NCBI RefSeq assembly: GCF_910592395.1
Contig: NC_088317.1
Location: 5,456,001-5,520,000, forward strand
From: Lineus longissimus
Lineage: Eukaryota > Nemertea > Pilidiophora > Heteronemertea > Lineidae
Direction of reading: 5' to 3'
Length of the DNA stretch: 64,000 nucleotides
Every line of letters begins with the position of its first letter. The first letter of the stretch is position 1. Position numbers and translations under genes: made by a program. Of the stretch, positions 1-9,411 are shown in pieces. The notes below the pieces were generated by a model that saw only the letters and a list, made by a program, of their open reading frames with translations, did not search any database and was not told the DNA's origin.

Positions 1-215
1 TTAAAGAATACTGAGTCGAGACAACTAGTTGATGCCATTTTACATGAGTGAGTGAGCAAGTGCAGTAGAAAAACCTTAGCCTGACACCAGCTAAAGGAAA
101 ACCTTAGCCTAACACCAGCTCAAAGAAAAACTTAGCATAACACCGGCTGAAAGAATATCGAGTGGAGATTATGATTGATTTCATGTCACATGAGTGAATG
201 AGCAAGTGCATTGTA
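1..215. repeat. Degenerate direct repeats inside kelch-like gene intron
   Basis: A block of about 60 bp (near 6-67, containing 'gagtgagtgagcaagtgca') is repeated at about 152-214 ('gagtgaatgagcaagtgca'). Between the two lie three degenerate copies of a roughly 30-bp unit containing 'ccttagcctaacaccagct'. No coding potential is seen. The block lies in the intron downstream of the second visible exon of the minus-strand kelch-like gene. Confidence 0.7.
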
Positions 216-220
216 CAACA

Positions 221-390
221 TCATGGAGAACCTCTCTAAGACTTGAGACTGACAAATGCTGTCCTTAATAGAGAGGCATCCTGATTAGTGGTCAAATTGA
301 ATGTAAAGATCCAATTTGGGACTACAACTAGTGTCTGTAATAGAGAGAGTGTCCTTAATAGAGGGGTGTCCGCTAAAGGAGGCTCCACTG
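221..390 (+). repeat. MITE-A copy 1 (CAGTAGAACCTC/TA element)
   Basis: Diverged copy of the window's commonest dispersed element. It holds the internal 'gtccttaatagagagg' motifs and the 'gtcaaattgaatg' core, and ends 'ccactg' immediately before TA. The left inverted end is poorly preserved ('gagaacctctct'). Confidence 0.75.
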
Positions 391-430
391 TACAGTAACT
401 CAAATTGCCCCTGAAGTCTTTTCAACACAC

Positions 431-2136
431 CTGTCTACGGCTACAAGAACTAGTTGTGACCTTGGCTGTTTGAGTTTGGCCTTGACCTCCCACGTCCTTG
501 AACTACAGTTGAACAAGTAGAGGTAATTGGACACCTCCTCCGATGTGATCGAACCACGGTAGTTGAGTTTGCGCACGCTGCCCCCTGCTAGGTAGACGTC
601 ATGGTCACCAGCAACACAACAACCTGAAGGAGAAGACACTTAGCTTATCTTTAAACAAAACAAAACTATATGTGATCTCTGTGGCAAATGAGTTTTCCCA
701 CACCAGTCGTGTCTGCACATCGGACAAAAATTAGGATATCCTCACGCTGCCTCACACGCCTGTGCTGAAATATGTGTTTTGTGTGATAAAGTCTATTTCG
801 ACTACGGCGGAGAAAGCAGGAAACTGAAAAGTTTCACAGGCAATGGATTAGTTTTGATGAAGGTACATAACTCATAATCTTACCAACATTTTGTAAAGAA
901 CACATTAGCCTCTTTTTTCTGATGGATTGGTGTACGGTTTGCCCACAAGTTTGAACATGGTCTTGTCCTTAAGCATCCAGCTGCCTGGGTAACCGCAATT
1001 TGCATCCACTGTGGGTCACAGACTGGCACATTGACCAGTGATAGAAAGCAAACATCTGGTTAACCCACGCCGCTTTGAGATCACTTACCAGGCATATACA
1101 AGCTCTGCGGCAGCCGGCAAACATGTAGCAACTTGCTATGATGCGGCAGAAGCATCTCCATGCTATTAAACTTCATATGATTCTCCTCGCTGTAGGGGTT
1201 GGCGATAATCAACACGCCCTGAATAACGTTCATTCCTTTACGAGTCGTAAAATTCAAATCAAGTTCCTGTTTACGATTCTTCAACATGTGATAGTAGCGG
1301 ACCTTAGCAAGCGTGTCTTGCAGCGCGTTACAATCGCGGACCATCGGATTCGATTCGATGAAGTCGCAGAAATAGTACGAACTGATGTTTGCAAATCTGA
1401 CGTGACAAAGAACACGTCCTGCGTCGTTTTTACGCGTTTCCAAATCATGGTTTATCCATTTTAAACACGCAGAATATACAATCTCTTCGGTTGAGATGTT
1501 CAGGTCACTGTCCGCGATGATATCGACTAAGTTATCCAGCGGCAGACACAAGAACTCGTCCCTCTGGTACAGATCTGTGAAATGAGTACAGATAATTTCA
1601 CGGCTCTTTTTTGCCAACGCGTCACATTCATGTGCCTTAGCAAAGAAGTAAACCTCAATACAGTTAGTCTTATTAATATGCTTCATCATAAATGCTTCGC
1701 AGCCAGCTTTTAGTTTTTCCAATTGGAATATATTTGCCGCAGATAAGATGTTTTGGACGCTTGACTCAGTCAGCGCGATTTCTCCACGATAAATGTAGCG
1801 AAGAATTCCATCTAATGTGTCACTGTCAATGTCTTTTAACTTGACCTTATTTTGAACATTTTCTAACATGTCATGCGAGAACATTGCCATAAAGTACGGA
1901 CTGGATATCGCCAGGACGTTCTTATGACAAAGGAACTCCCTGCTTCCGATGCACAGAGTGACATCAACGAGATGTTTCGTCTCATAGAGTTTTGCCAAAC
2001 CTTCCATGATTGAGATGGGTCTCCGCGTATCGGTGAAGACATTTTCCAATCCTCTTTCAGCCTGACTTGGGGGTGATGGTGTTGTCAGAGAACTGTGAGA
2101 AGCGTCCGCAGATGATGATGGCAGAGAATAGGCCAT
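431..2136 (-). CDS. Kelch-like BTB-BACK protein, partial (two exons; 3' part outside window)
   Basis: Exons 1089-2136 and 431-623 (minus strand) join in phase 1 through GTAAGT donor and CAG acceptor sites, and the second exon ends at a GTGTGT donor. The start ATG (2134-2136) has a purine at -3 and G at +4. Residues about 47-155 form a BTB/POZ domain (VDVTLCIGSREFLCHK, AMFSHDMLEN, ILRYIYRGEI). Residues 160-262 form a BACK domain, and the rest begins the kelch propeller, with the blade motif VYLAGG and a downstream NCSSRTWEVKAKL just across the splice junction. The family usually acts as CUL3 ubiquitin-ligase adaptors: BTB binds CUL3 and kelch blades bind substrate. The remaining blades must lie left of the window. 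I could not assign a subfamily. It is head-to-head with the ARF-like gene. Confidence 0.9.
624..1088 (-). other. Intron of kelch-like gene
   Basis: This 465-bp intron joins the BTB-BACK exon to the first kelch-blade exon with canonical GT-AG ends on the minus strand. I see no element or RNA gene in it. Confidence 0.85.
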
Positions 2137-3188
2137 CTTCGGATCATTTGTTACCTCGTTCAGATTGAGATTCTAAGATTAAGAAGTTATCTCCTTCTGA
2201 AAAATGAAAGAAAATATTCTATAATTTATAATCTGGCATTGTGGTTTTAGTTCATTTTCAAATACACACCGATTTTGGATTAGTTTAAGGATTATGCCAA
2301 GTTACTTGTATATCAATCACAACAGTCATTACACAGAATGGAGAAATATATGGTGGTGGAGGTGGTGTGTGTGTACTGTGCTGTGCAGTGTGTGTGCATG
2401 AGATGGGGGGGGGGGGGGGGGGGGGCAGTGCATCCAGAATCAGCCTGGATCATTACCAAAACACAAACGAAACTGTCGAGTCTATACATATGTTGAATCA
2501 ATGTACATAATATATTGGCATATCCTACCAGATGTAAATATCAGAATGTGGGAAAAGTGTTATTTCAAAGAAATAAGTCATTATTTCCATTCTGACATAA
2601 AACTGATTAATTTCGATAAAACACTCCAAACCATGTCCTGGGAATCCCCATTAATGACGTCATGAGGGAATTCTCAAGTAAATATCAGAATGTGGGAAAA
2701 GTGTTATTTCAAAGAAATAAGTCATTATTTCCATTTTGACATAAAACTGATTAATTTCGATAAAACACTCCAAACCATGTCCCGGGAATCCCCATTAATG
2801 ACGTCATGAGGGAATTCTCAAGTACTACGGTGGCGCATAACAAACTCTTGTAATTACTTTACCATATGTAAACACGTCGAAGCTCAATTATTCTCTCTTT
2901 GTATTGACTTCAAAATAAAATTATATTCCTGTCGTTCATAAAAAAATTAACAATATTAACGATGAGAGTTTGAGTAATTTCTTGCACTTTTATTTTCCCA
3001 AGGGCAAATGCTCCACCGTAGCCTGCACTCCTGCAGTACAAACCCGGAAGTGCCACGCTGGAGATAAACAAACGTCAAATTCCAACATCACATTTTTGTC
3101 TCAAACAAATCCAATGTAACTCCATAAGTATGTGAGTGACATAAATAAAACTCAGTACACCAGAGTAGTTAAGAGTGAAACAGTAAAA
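2137..3188. promoter_or_regulatory. Intergenic region between divergent kelch-like and ARF-like genes
   Basis: About 1.05 kb separates two start codons pointing away from each other, so this segment should hold both promoters and 5' leaders. It contains a 21-base G run (2405-2425) next to GT-rich sequence, and a 144-bp tandem duplication. Each copy of the duplication carries a perfect palindromic TGACGTCA (CRE/ATF-type site) at 2655-2662 and 2799-2806. The bidirectional role is inferred from geometry only. Confidence 0.55.
2535..2822. repeat. 144-bp tandem duplication carrying TGACGTCA sites
   Basis: Two head-to-tail copies, 2535-2678 and 2679-2822, differ at only about two bases (ttctgac/ttttgac and tcctggg/tcccggg). 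The high identity indicates a recent duplication. It lies between the divergent kelch-like and ARF-like start codons and doubles the TGACGTCA palindrome. Confidence 0.95.
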
Positions 3189-5180
3189 ATGGGACAACTT
3201 TGGGCAAAAAGTTTTGGCCGCCTGATGAAGAAAAAAGAGGTCAGGATTTTGGTTCTTGGTAAGTTTTCTTTGGGTTTTGATTTTCGACTTATTTTGGGTG
3301 CTGACCTACGACTAGTGCTGACCAGGCATCCACTTCACCTCAAACAAAGGGTCATTGTGGCTTGTCCGAAGTATGCAATGAGGGCAAGTGTCTCAGGGGT
3401 TTGTGTGCAGGGCCAGAGAAGCAAAGATTATTACCCCTGTTTCCTCGGGATGCTTTACCTGCAGATCTGCTCCGAGCAGCACGGTCCAACTTATGAGATA
3501 TACGACACTTCAGAAGTCAGCCCTGGAAGTTGCGACGGGACGCTTAGACTGCTAAAGTGTGGAATCGGTAATGATTGCACTCTCGCTTTTCCAGTTGGCA
3601 GATTCCACATTTTAGCAGTCTCCCATTGTCTAAACCGTACAGTCGCAACTTATGGGGCCAACTTCTTTAGTGTCGACTGTCGTATTGTATTAATAAACGT
3701 CAGCTGATCTTAGTGCACCAAGCACCAAGTTCACATAATCGAGCGCAGCGTCTTTTTTATGTGAAACCTGGGGAGGATCAGGTATAACTATGCCTACACT
3801 TCAGGTATTGGACTTGAATACTGCCTCTAAAAACTGCTGCCATGATGCATATTCCAGGTCTTGATGCCTCGGGGAAGACGACCATGTTGTACAGGATGAA
3901 ACTAGGTGAAGTGGTGACAACCATCCCGACCATTGGATTCAATGTCGAGACCGTCGAATACAAGGATATCTCTTTTACAGTCTGGGATGTTGGAGGCAGG
4001 GGAAAAATTGTGAGTAGTTGGCGGCTGGAGTCTGTTGCTTAGTTAGATTTTTTAGACTAGAGAATGTTTTCAAAAGTCTTCAAAATATCAAGCCTCTGCC
4101 GATTTTGAAAAAGTGTCTGATGCTTTCCAGTGATAATACATAGAAGCTGAAAGTTAAGTCATTCTTAATATCACATTGATCATCTGAGGGTGTAATCCTT
4201 TCGTGAGAATGATAATTAAAATGTATAAATCATTGTTGACATGTCAAGATTTCTTTGTTTGCAGCGCCCCCTTTATCGCCATTACTACCCAAATACTGAC
4301 GCTGTGATCTTCATGATCGATAGCAATGACAGGGAGCGCTTCTCCGAAATGAAAGACGAAATGGAACACTTCCTTGCTGAAGATGATCTCAGGAATACGA
4401 CTTTCATCGCCATGGCGAATAAGCAGGATTTACCAGACGCTATGTCGCCAACCGAGGTGGCGGGTCTTATCAACAAGGACAGGAAAGGGTTTAGGAAGGA
4501 TAGAATTGGTAAGTTTACTGGCTTGACCTGTGAAAAAAGCGTGTTTAATGCTTTTTGCTCATTCGTAGAAATTCCGTTGTCAAATGAAAATGGCAAATTC
4601 TTGCATGCTCATACAGATCTTGGCCAACTGAGAATTTTCAATGGTGCCGCATAACGGACAAGCGCTGTGTCCATTAACCCCTGCCCTAGCTGATACAATA
4701 CGTACTGTTACTGCCTATAGCCTCCCGTTAATGAGGGACAGCAGTTGTCAGTGCTCTGCTGTCGCCCATGAGTCAGTTACTGTAAAATAAGTCCAGAGCT
4801 GTTATAGCCTTGAACACCTGCACGGTATTTGACCTGTATTGAAATACAGCGTGGTCAAAGCTATGTGACTCCTCATCATCTTCCCCCCTCATCATCGGGA
4901 GTCACTGTCTTCGATTGTGGGTTTTGATATCAAGACTTACTTTTGCTTCGTACTTTTTTCAGCCGTTTTCCCAACATCAGCAAAAACTAGTGAAGGTCTG
5001 TTCGAATGTTTTGACTGGCTGTGTGATGAATTGAGTGGAAAACACATTCAGGAGACGGCAGTCGAACCATGGAAAGATATGGCCAAGGACATCACAGAGG
5101 AGGGGAAAACTGGGCTAAAATTTGTCACAACCACTTGGATGAAACTGTTGTCTACTTTTCAATTAACTTCTAAGGTGTGA
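3189..5180 (+). CDS. ARF-family small GTPase with Gln71-to-Arg change and C-terminal extension
   Basis: Exons 3189-3258, 3858-4009, 4265-4508 and 4963-5180 join in phases 1, 0 and 1 to give about 227 residues. The N-terminus MGQLWAKSF has Gly2 for myristoylation and an ARF-like amphipathic helix. P-loop GLDASGKTT is at 24-32, PTIGF follows, NKQD is at 126-129 and TSAK is near 160-163; numbering equals ARF1 through NKQD. Two features are odd. Switch II reads WDVGGRGKI, so the catalytic Gln71 is Arg and the next Asp is Gly. After the usual ARF end (CFDWLCDEL) about 45 extra residues follow ([14 protein letters not shown] onward). ARF proteins recruit coats, lipid enzymes and other effectors to membranes when GTP-bound. 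Loss of Gln71 suggests slow or absent intrinsic hydrolysis, which is an inference. Membership of ARF versus ARL is unresolved. Gene phase, splice sites and both outer motifs argue against a pseudogene. Confidence 0.92.
3498..3688. repeat. Foldback element in ARF-like intron 1
   Basis: Long imperfect inverted repeat. The left arm contains 'tacgacacttcagaag', 'gaagttgcgac' and 'agactgctaaagtgtggaatc' in pieces; the right arm carries their reverse complements ('gattccacattttagcagtct', 'gtcgcaactt', 'gtcgtatt'). The loop is about 33 bp. It could fold into a long hairpin in the pre-mRNA. I could not define the target duplication. Confidence 0.8.
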
Positions 5181-5430
5181 GAATGCAGGCATAAGGATCT
5201 TTAGAATCGTTTAAAGGACTGGTCTCACCCTGGAGAATCAACTCTCCAACTTGATGAGAATCAGGCTTTCCAACTTGTTGTTGAGAATCAGTCAGGTTTT
5301 CCAACTTGTCAACAATCAAGCAGGCTTTCGAATTGGTCAAGAATCTGATAGGTTTTTCAACCTGCTGAATATCAGGCAGGCTTTCCAAATTGCTGGCCTG
5401 TCCAAGGAAAGTTTTTCAATGATATTGGAA
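5181..5430. repeat. Degenerate tandem repeat in ARF-like 3' UTR
   Basis: About five degenerate 30-40-bp units built on 'gaatcaggcaggctttccaa' start right after the ARF-like stop codon. They lie before a candidate polyadenylation signal, so they would be transcribed in the 3' UTR. Confidence 0.65.
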
Positions 5431-5491
5431 AAAAAAAAAATTTCTGTTCTGACGAGGTTGTGCACCACTGATTTGTCCTGTGGGTATATGT

Positions 5492-5497
5492 AATAAA
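5492..5497 (+). promoter_or_regulatory. Candidate polyadenylation signal of ARF-like gene
   Basis: AATAAA about 310 bp past the stop codon, followed about 20 bp later by GT-rich 'tgtgcttgttt', a typical downstream element. Confidence 0.55.
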
Positions 5498-5537
5498 CAA
5501 ATTGCAAAATGTGCTTGTTTATGCGTACACTGGTGGC

Positions 5538-5670
5538 TCTGAAATTTTGTGCATATGATGTCATATTGTTCTAGTAACCAGAGAGACACAGGTTATATTA
5601 GTAACTTTACCACTGAGAGCAAACTTTGGCGATTTGTTTGTGCTGCACAAATCTTCCCTGGGACTTCCAA
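5538..5670 (+). repeat. Dispersed repeat, copy 1 (partner at 58.9 kb)
   Basis: This segment matches 58927-59025 with substitutions: 'catatgatgtcatattgtt' versus 'cgtatgatgttatattgtc', 'agagagacacaggt' versus 'agatagacacaggt', and further matching blocks to 'cttccctggga' versus 'attctcccaggg'. It is an old dispersed repeat of unknown class. Confidence 0.65.
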
Positions 5671-6984
5671 GGGCAAGCTGCTCGGACAGTTGGAAAGCCA
5701 GTCCAGAATGCACATAATTCTCAGTCAGTTGAAAACTGAATCCCGGAGCGAATCTGTTATGTTCATTCCTCAAGACCTAACTCAAAAAATAGCCCAAAAA
5801 AGAATTTTAAAACCTATACTCAACTGCCAAATTCTTATCTAGCATGGTAATAATGTGTTCTGGTCTTGATGAAGGGCATATTTACCAAAGAATTATAAAA
5901 TACTTACATATGACTGTGATAAAATACTGTGTTGTCTCTAGTGTGTATTTATGAACCTTTTTGCACCTGTTTTCTTTGAAAGAAATATTCTTATTATGAC
6001 TTGAATCTTCTGCTCTCAATCTGTTCGCCCAACAACTGAAATACTATTCAAGTTACCAAGCTACACTCCTGACACAGTGGATCAGCCCCGTACCTCCCTA
6101 TAGAAAGTGTGATAAGAATGAGGCATGGATTGCCTTGGGAGGCTAGCTACCACCTGACGATGCAGCATGGAAAGTTTGGTGCATTTTGATTGTCCGCTGA
6201 ACAGTAACCAGTCAGGCAAGGTGCCCCATTTTGCGAGTTGTCACCGCTTCTGGCTATCATCGCAACTTTCTGCTGTGCCGCTCTTGTCCAACTCATGTCT
6301 GCTGTAGCCGCTGGTAGATTTATGACCCAACCCATTAACCAGCTCCATGCAACAGGGAATCCTACACATCCCTTCAAGATGTCAAGGGGATGCTCATACT
6401 GACATCCACAAGAGGGGGGGTCTGATTGTCACAATCTATCTGGGGACCTAGGGACATACTCGCTCACTCCTTCAACTTGACTTTTCTATGTCAATTGTGC
6501 CAAAATTCAATTGGTTCGTATAAACTGGTAGCTGGAACTAATTTCTATGCGCCATGAGAGGTAGTTGGCCTTTCAACAGCCGCCCAGTAGGAGGGGCTGC
6601 CTCCAAAAAGTTCCACTGTCAGAGCTGGTGGAGTGTTAGGTCAGAGTGTCCTTCTCTAAGCTGGCTACTGTCACCAGGTTGAAGAGCCCAGTCTGCCCAG
6701 ATGAGGTTTCCTCCTAGATGCTTCCCAGCCGGGGCTGATCAGACAGCATCAGCCCAGGTTTGTGATCAATTTTCCATCTCCCATAAAAATTGCTTCTTCC
6801 AGCTGATCAGCCCAATCTACTCAGAGCTATCTGGTTTCTGGCTGGCCTTTTGCACCACTAGTGTTGGTAGAAGCACCCCTACCGCAGGAAGGCTTGGGTT
6901 GGAGCTTGACTGCCAGCTACTTTCACATGCCATTGGAGTCTTTTATGGAGAAGAGAGCTATATAGTCCTGGTCACCCACACACA
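5671..6984. other. Intergenic, nothing recognised
   Basis: No convincing gene, RNA or element is seen. The sequence leads into the 92-bp array. The open frame at 6701-7147 is mostly the start of that array. Confidence 0.5.
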
Positions 6985-8397
6985 AGCAGTCCATTTCGGG
7001 GACACAACCACCTTGCAAAGACCTATTCCGTTGCCACAACCACTTCAGAAACAGCAGGGGGGTTCAGTTACAAGCAGATCAGTCCATTTTGGAGGCACAA
7101 CCACCTTGCAAAGACCCATTCTGTTGCCACAGCCACTTCAGAAATAGCAGGGGGTTCAGTTACAAGCAGATCAGTCCATTTTGGAGGCACAACCACCTTG
7201 AAAAGACCCATTCTGTTGCCACAGCCACTTCAGAAATAGCAGGGGGGTTCAGTTACAAGCAGATCAGTCCATTTTGGAGGCACAACCACCTTGAAAAGGC
7301 CCATTCTGTTGCCACAGCCACTTCAGAAATAGCAGGGGGGTTCAGTTACAAGCAGATCAGTCCATTTTGGAGGCACAACCACCTTGAAAAGACCCATTCT
7401 GTTGCCACAGCCACTTCAGAAACAGCATGAGGTTCAGTTACAAGCAGATCAGTCCATTTTGGAGGCACAACCACCTTGCAAAGACCCATTCCGCTGCCAC
7501 AACCACTTCAGAAACAGCAGGGGGTTCAGTTACAAGCAGATCAGTCCACTTTGGAGGCACAACCACCTTGCAAAGACCCATTCCGTTGCCATAACCACTT
7601 CAGAAACAGCAGGGGAGGTTCAGTTACAAGCAGATCAGTCCACTTTGGAGGCACAACCACCTTGCAAAGACCCATTCCGTTGCCACAACCACTTCAGAAA
7701 CAGCAGGGGAGGTTCAGTTACAAGCAGATCAGTCCACTTTGGAGGCACAACCACCTTGCAAAGACCCATTCCGTTGTCACAACCACTTCAGAAGCAGCGG
7801 GGGGTCAGTTACAAGTAGATAAGTCTATTTTGGAGGCACAACCACCTTGCAAAGACCCATTCCGTTGCCACAACCACTTCAGAAACAGCAGGGGGTTCAG
7901 TTACAAGCAGATCAGTCCATTTTGGAGGCACAACCACCTTGCAAAGACCCATTCCGTTGCCACAACCACTTCAGGAACAGCAGGGGAGGTTCAGTTACAA
8001 GCAGATCAGTCCATTTTGGAGGCACAACCACCTTGCAAAGACCCATTCCGTTGCCACAACCACTTCAGAAGAAGCAGGGGAGGGTCAGTTACAAGCAGAT
8101 CAGTCCACTTTGGAGGCACAACCACCTTGCAAAGACCCATTCCGTTGCCACAACCACTTCAGAAGCAGCAGGGGAGGTTCAGCTACAAGCAGATCAGTCC
8201 ACTTTGGAGGCACAACCACCTTGAAAAGACCCATTCCGTTGCCACAACCACTACAGAAACAGCAGGGGGGGGGTTCAGTTACAAGCAGATCAGTCCATTT
8301 TGGAGGCACAACCACCTTGCAAATACCTATTCCGTTGCCACAACTACTTCAGAAACAGCAGGGGGGGGGGGGTCAGTTACAAGCAGATCAGTCCAAA
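6985..8397. repeat. 92-bp minisatellite, about 15 copies
   Basis: Head-to-tail units contain 'aagcagatcagtccattttg', 'gaggcacaaccaccttg', 'ccattccgttgccacaacca' and a variable G run after 'aacagca'. Unit length varies from about 90 to 97 through the G run. Because 92 is not a multiple of 3, the plus-strand open frames weave between frames and repeat the same peptides; they are not evidence of a gene. Left units share 'ctgttgcc' and right units 'ccgttgcc', so local homogenisation is visible. Confidence 0.95.
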
Positions 8398-8451
8398 ATG
8401 GGGCATTAGAGACCGAAAGACGGCATCATGTCACAACCAGTTTGGTGACTA

Positions 8452-8700
8452 CCGGTAGTCCAAATGGATTGTAACAACACCAGGGACTAACCATCCTCTT
8501 GCAAACAGGGCCTACAACACGACTTCTCCTTATGCATGTTTCCGAGGGAGTAAGTATGTATCGAGTGAAATGGCCTGATATTAGATCCAAATGGGGGTTG
8601 ACAACACTAGGGACGATTCCCATCTCATCAATCACTTCTTAAAAGAGTCTGGCCATAAATCCAAAAGGGGGTTGTCACGACAATGGCAATGCCGGGCATA
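8452..8700 (+). repeat. Three degenerate units downstream of the minisatellite
   Basis: The phrase 'atccaaatgggggttgacaa' and relatives recur near 8459, 8587 and 8659, each followed by 'ggga'/'ggca' and pyrimidine-rich sequence. A weak tandem or dispersed repeat. Confidence 0.45.
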
Positions 8701-9086
8701 ATTCCAATCTGAATACACTTCTCATTCAAATAATTGCACACTACTAGGAATGCCTGGGCAAGTTGTACTTGTTGCAAGGAAACCGAGACAATTCTACAAT
8801 TGTGTTGAAATCACAAACTAAAACTTGTTTTCCAAATACAATTTTATTTTTATATAAAAGAAGTGTCTAACCAGATATATAGATGATACACACATGCCAG
8901 GCAGTACACAAATACTCATTAAATAATAACACATAATACACACCAAATGATTGTAACTCAGACCTGCCGTGGCAAAGACAAATTGTCCAAAAATGTTAAA
9001 ACTTCTATCCTCAGTATAGCTTTAAAACTAATAAATATAAAGTGAGGAGCAATGGTTTAAGTAGGTACACATAGTTTTCAGTACTA

Positions 9087-9174
9087 CAGTAGAACCTCTC
9101 TATCAAGGACACCCTCGGGACTGACAAGTTCTGTCTTATATAGAGAGGTGTCCTGATTAGAGATCGAGAGCCCA
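9087..9174 (+). repeat. MITE-A copy 2, left half only
   Basis: Starts with the exact terminus CAGTAGAACCTC directly after TA (9085-9086) and stops where a second inverted-repeat element begins at 9175. The right half is not found beyond that element. Confidence 0.8.
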
Positions 9175-9411
9175 GGCCCGGGTTGTTCAAAGCCTTTAGC
9201 CTTTAGCTTTAAACTTCAGCGACCGCTAATTTGTACTGACAGCTGCTAAACTTGGTGGCACCCAATTGCGTAGCCCTTTCGGTTCCAGTTCTGCTAACTT
9301 AGCGCTGGCATAGCAGCCGCTTAGCCTGACGGAACAAACTTGGGGACACGCTAAGATAACGGTGGTTTAGCTGCCGCAAAACCAGTCAGCGGAGCTTTGA
9401 ACAGCCGGGCC
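9175..9411. mobile_element. Inverted-repeat element with GGCCCGG...GTTCAAAGC ends
   Basis: The left end 'ggcccgggttgttcaaagc' and right end 'gctttgaacagccgggcc' are reverse complements with one substitution. The interior is rich in 'ttagc/gctaa' motifs and non-coding. It abuts a truncated MITE-A copy. I could not define the target duplication. Confidence 0.75.

Noticed and set aside
1138-1464. 108-codon plus-strand frame
   Set aside because: Antisense shadow of the BTB-BACK exon.
3132-3707. 191-codon frame covering ARF-like exon 1
   Set aside because: Only 3189-3258 is coding; the rest reads through a GTAAGT donor into the intron and foldback.
6701-8474. Overlapping open frames of 113-332 codons
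   Set aside because: All are readings of the 92-bp minisatellite; the peptides repeat and hop frames.
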